From assembly GCA_019359535.1 (NCBI GenBank), contig JAHHHE010000037.1:1-34566 (forward strand): DNA of 34,566 bases. Direction: 5' to 3'. The translations under genes and the position numbers were made by a program. Source of the DNA: Gloeocapsa sp. UFS-A4-WI-NPMV-4B04. Its GTDB lineage: Bacteria > Cyanobacteriota > Cyanobacteriia > Cyanobacteriales > Chroococcidiopsidaceae. Below, piece by piece: positions 33,528-34,566 of this stretch. The notes below the pieces were generated by a model. That model saw only the letters and a list, made by a program, of their open reading frames with translations. It was not told the origin of the DNA and made no database searches. Each line of letters opens with the position of its first letter. Positions within the stretch are counted from its first letter, which is position 1.

Positions 33528-33906
33528 CAACTAATCGCGCTGTTATCTTCGTTTGTTCCCATACTTTGCCGAACTTGTTCTGCCGTCGATGCCATCGTCC
33601 GGTTTGCTGTCTAACGATGCCGTTCGTCCGCTCTAATCTTTGAGTCTTGTCTTTGCCGACGTAGTGCATCATCTCAGGCGGCAGCACCCGCTCGTAGCCA
33701 CCCCAATCGTCGCTATTCCATTGCTTGCAATTCGTTTTTCCCTCTGTACTCACGACCAACTCCTCAATCAACTCATCGGTGTGTTTACCCACTCGCGCCC
33801 CCAAGATTAACCCACTGGAGTTGGCTAAACTCAGTCCAATCCAACAGTCTCCTGCTTCTAATTCATCGGGCAGGCATTGCTTCTGTTTTTTGAAACAAAT
33901 GACCAC
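33528..33906 (-). pseudogene. IS1 transposase second frame (InsB-like), truncated by IS630
   Basis: This is the catalytic frame of an IS1-type transposase: CLPDELEAGDCWIGLSLANS, RVGKHTDELIEELVVSTEGK, NSDDWGGYERVLPPE, and RTNGIVRQQTGRWHRRQNKF. It reads TARLVV at the IS630 boundary. Beyond it the frame runs a few codons into the nested IS and stops at 33499. The native C-terminus is at 32220-32341. It begins by -1 frameshift from the first frame at 33885-33891. Confidence 0.9.
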
Positions 33907-34235
33907 ATCTCATCTGCACTCACCTCCTCGGTCTCTACCTGCTTAACCTGGTTATTGTGGATCAACTGGGCCTTGCTACTGGCACCACGAACAATGCTGA
34001 CGACGGTGTTGTAGGCCAAGCCTGTGATGCGGCTAATCCCCCGCAGACTACTTCCTTCACTGTGAGCTTGTAGCACCTGTTGAACTTGGTGTGGACTGAC
34101 GCGTCTCCAGTAGTAGAGGGTGTCAAAACTTTCAGCAAAGGTCTGCTGACAGGCGGGGCAGCGGTAGCGTTGATGTCCGTTCGGCATCTTGCCGTGTTTG
34201 TGAGTGTTCGGATGACCGCAGAGCCGACATTCCAT
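33858..34235 (-). CDS. IS1 transposase first frame (InsA-like zinc-finger protein)
   Basis: This 125-residue protein has an N-terminal C-x-x-C...C-x-x-C zinc finger (ECRLCGHPNTHKHG and RYRCPACQQTF, residues 3-32). A helix-turn-helix region follows (SEGSSLRGISRITGLAYNTV), then EVSADEMWSFV leading into the catalytic frame. In IS1 the short product represses transposition, and the frameshifted fusion is the transposase. The reading frame here is intact. Confidence 0.9.
   Translation of the reverse strand: MECRLCGHPNTHKHGKMPNGHQRYRCPACQQTFAESFDTLYYWRRVSPHQVQQVLQAHSEGSSLRGISRITGLAYNTVVSIVRGASSKAQLIHNNQVKQVETEEVSADEMWSFVSKNRSNACPMN
33885..33891 (-). promoter_or_regulatory. A AAA AAC frameshift site of the IS1 transposase
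   Basis: The minus-strand heptamer AAAAAAC, in phase as A AAA AAC after TTTGTTTC, is the classic -1 slippage signal. It sits where FVSKNRS must become FVSKKQKQCLPDE. Confidence 0.75.
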
Positions 34236-34464
34236 CGCAAGTTCAGGGGTTTAGGATTGCTTCTACTCTACCAAGACCACACTCCTTTGACGCACAATCG
34301 GGCATTTCGGTAGTAACGCTGTCGTAATATTTTGCAATAATTCCTTGCTCTTTTGTAATTGCTAATGTTAGTTAAGCCGCTTTCGTACTAGGAGGCAAGC
34401 AGCCGTCAGACTTTTAGACTTTAAACTGGGAGTAGGATTAAAGCTTTTAAGGGTTTATGATTTT

Positions 34465-34566
34465 ATGTTTCGTAAATTTATAATTCTTTGTTTAACTCTG
34501 ATTTTATCTTCGACACCTATTGGCTATGCTCTAGCTGAAACAACCATTCCTCCTTTAGCCAGTAAT
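34465..34566 (+). CDS. N-terminus of an exported protein, cut by the window end
   Basis: ATG 34465 opens a frame to the last base (34 codons). It encodes a textbook signal peptide: basic start MFRK, hydrophobic core FIILCLTLILSS, and a cleavage site after GYALA. AAGGG at about 34449-34453 is a suitable ribosome site. The mature sequence (ETTIPPLASN) is too short to identify. The gap 34309-34464 before it holds no gene. Confidence 0.65.
   Translation, partial: MFRKFIILCLTLILSSTPIGYALAETTIPPLASN

Larger units (their letters stand above)
32211..34299 (-). mobile_element. IS1-family insertion sequence, interrupted by an IS630-family element
   Basis: The outer ends are imperfect inverted repeats: GATAGTGCGTTAAATGATTG at 32211-32230 matches GATTGTGCGTCAAAGGAGTG read inwards from 34299. 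The 9-bp duplication GGGCATTTC lies at 32202-32210 and 34300-34308. Subtracting the nested element and its 3-bp duplication leaves 903 bp, a normal size for cyanobacterial IS1 elements. It landed 25 bp downstream of the glycosylase stop and so did not damage it. Confidence 0.88.

Overview
The window is chromosomal or large-plasmid DNA from a cyanobacterium. GCGATCGC (HIP1) octamers recur in the non-IS DNA (for example near 1431, 3189, 9185, 11911, 15343, 15601, 17899, 21487, 22433 and 26768). The gene content also fits: a DUF3747/S-layer-homology protein, a RarA/methyltransferase-like fusion, an RTX exoprotein, rpsU, PPK2, MtfA and several transposase families common in cyanobacteria. No ribosomal RNA, tRNA or CRISPR array was seen. 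The genus cannot be fixed from the sequence alone.

Layout. 1-751: decayed ISAzo13-family transposase. 1056-3200: a response regulator and a membrane histidine kinase, convergent and overlapping by 15 bp. 3441-5414: a secreted alpha/beta hydrolase with RTX repeats. 5599-9178: a small orphan protein, a frameshifted NADPH-dependent FMN reductase, a CDF metal transporter and three small proteins, two of them membrane or exported. 9444-11769: three GNAT acetyltransferases in a row on the minus strand. 12564-14031: an Excalibur-domain membrane protein with a 33-bp triplication and a secreted hypothetical protein. 14519-17675: a beta-CASP metallo-hydrolase lacking its N-terminus behind rpsU, then mtfA and a zinc-ribbon membrane protein. 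18128-19063: PPK2. 19357-26714: a recombinase-rich island with one intact tyrosine recombinase plus a remnant, a MazE/MazF-type toxin-antitoxin pair followed by two coupled orphan genes, a GFA-family protein, a recombinase homologue with substituted catalytic residues, and a third recombinase split by an IS4-family element. 27103-32176: SLH protein, histidine-kinase fragment, TPR protein, and RarA fusion divergent from a 3-methyladenine-type DNA glycosylase. 32211-34299: an IS1-family element with an IS630-family element nested inside it. 34465-end: the first 34 codons of an exported protein.

Main reading. This is accessory DNA shaped by repeated insertion and decay. Two insertion histories can be reconstructed to the base. 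The IS4 element (25308-26659) has a 9-bp target duplication, and removing it restores a 324-codon integrase. The IS630 element (32342-33524) has a 3-bp duplication, and removing it restores the IS1 transposase C-terminus; the IS1 itself has a 9-bp duplication. At least two further tyrosine-recombinase C-terminal relics (14330-14475 and 19357-19560) lie outside called genes and resemble each other. The best candidate for an undescribed functional unit is the gene set 20778-22621: toxin-antitoxin plus a cysteine-rich protein and a translationally coupled partner, behind a palindromic operator and flanked by recombinases. No function can be assigned to the last two genes from sequence alone.
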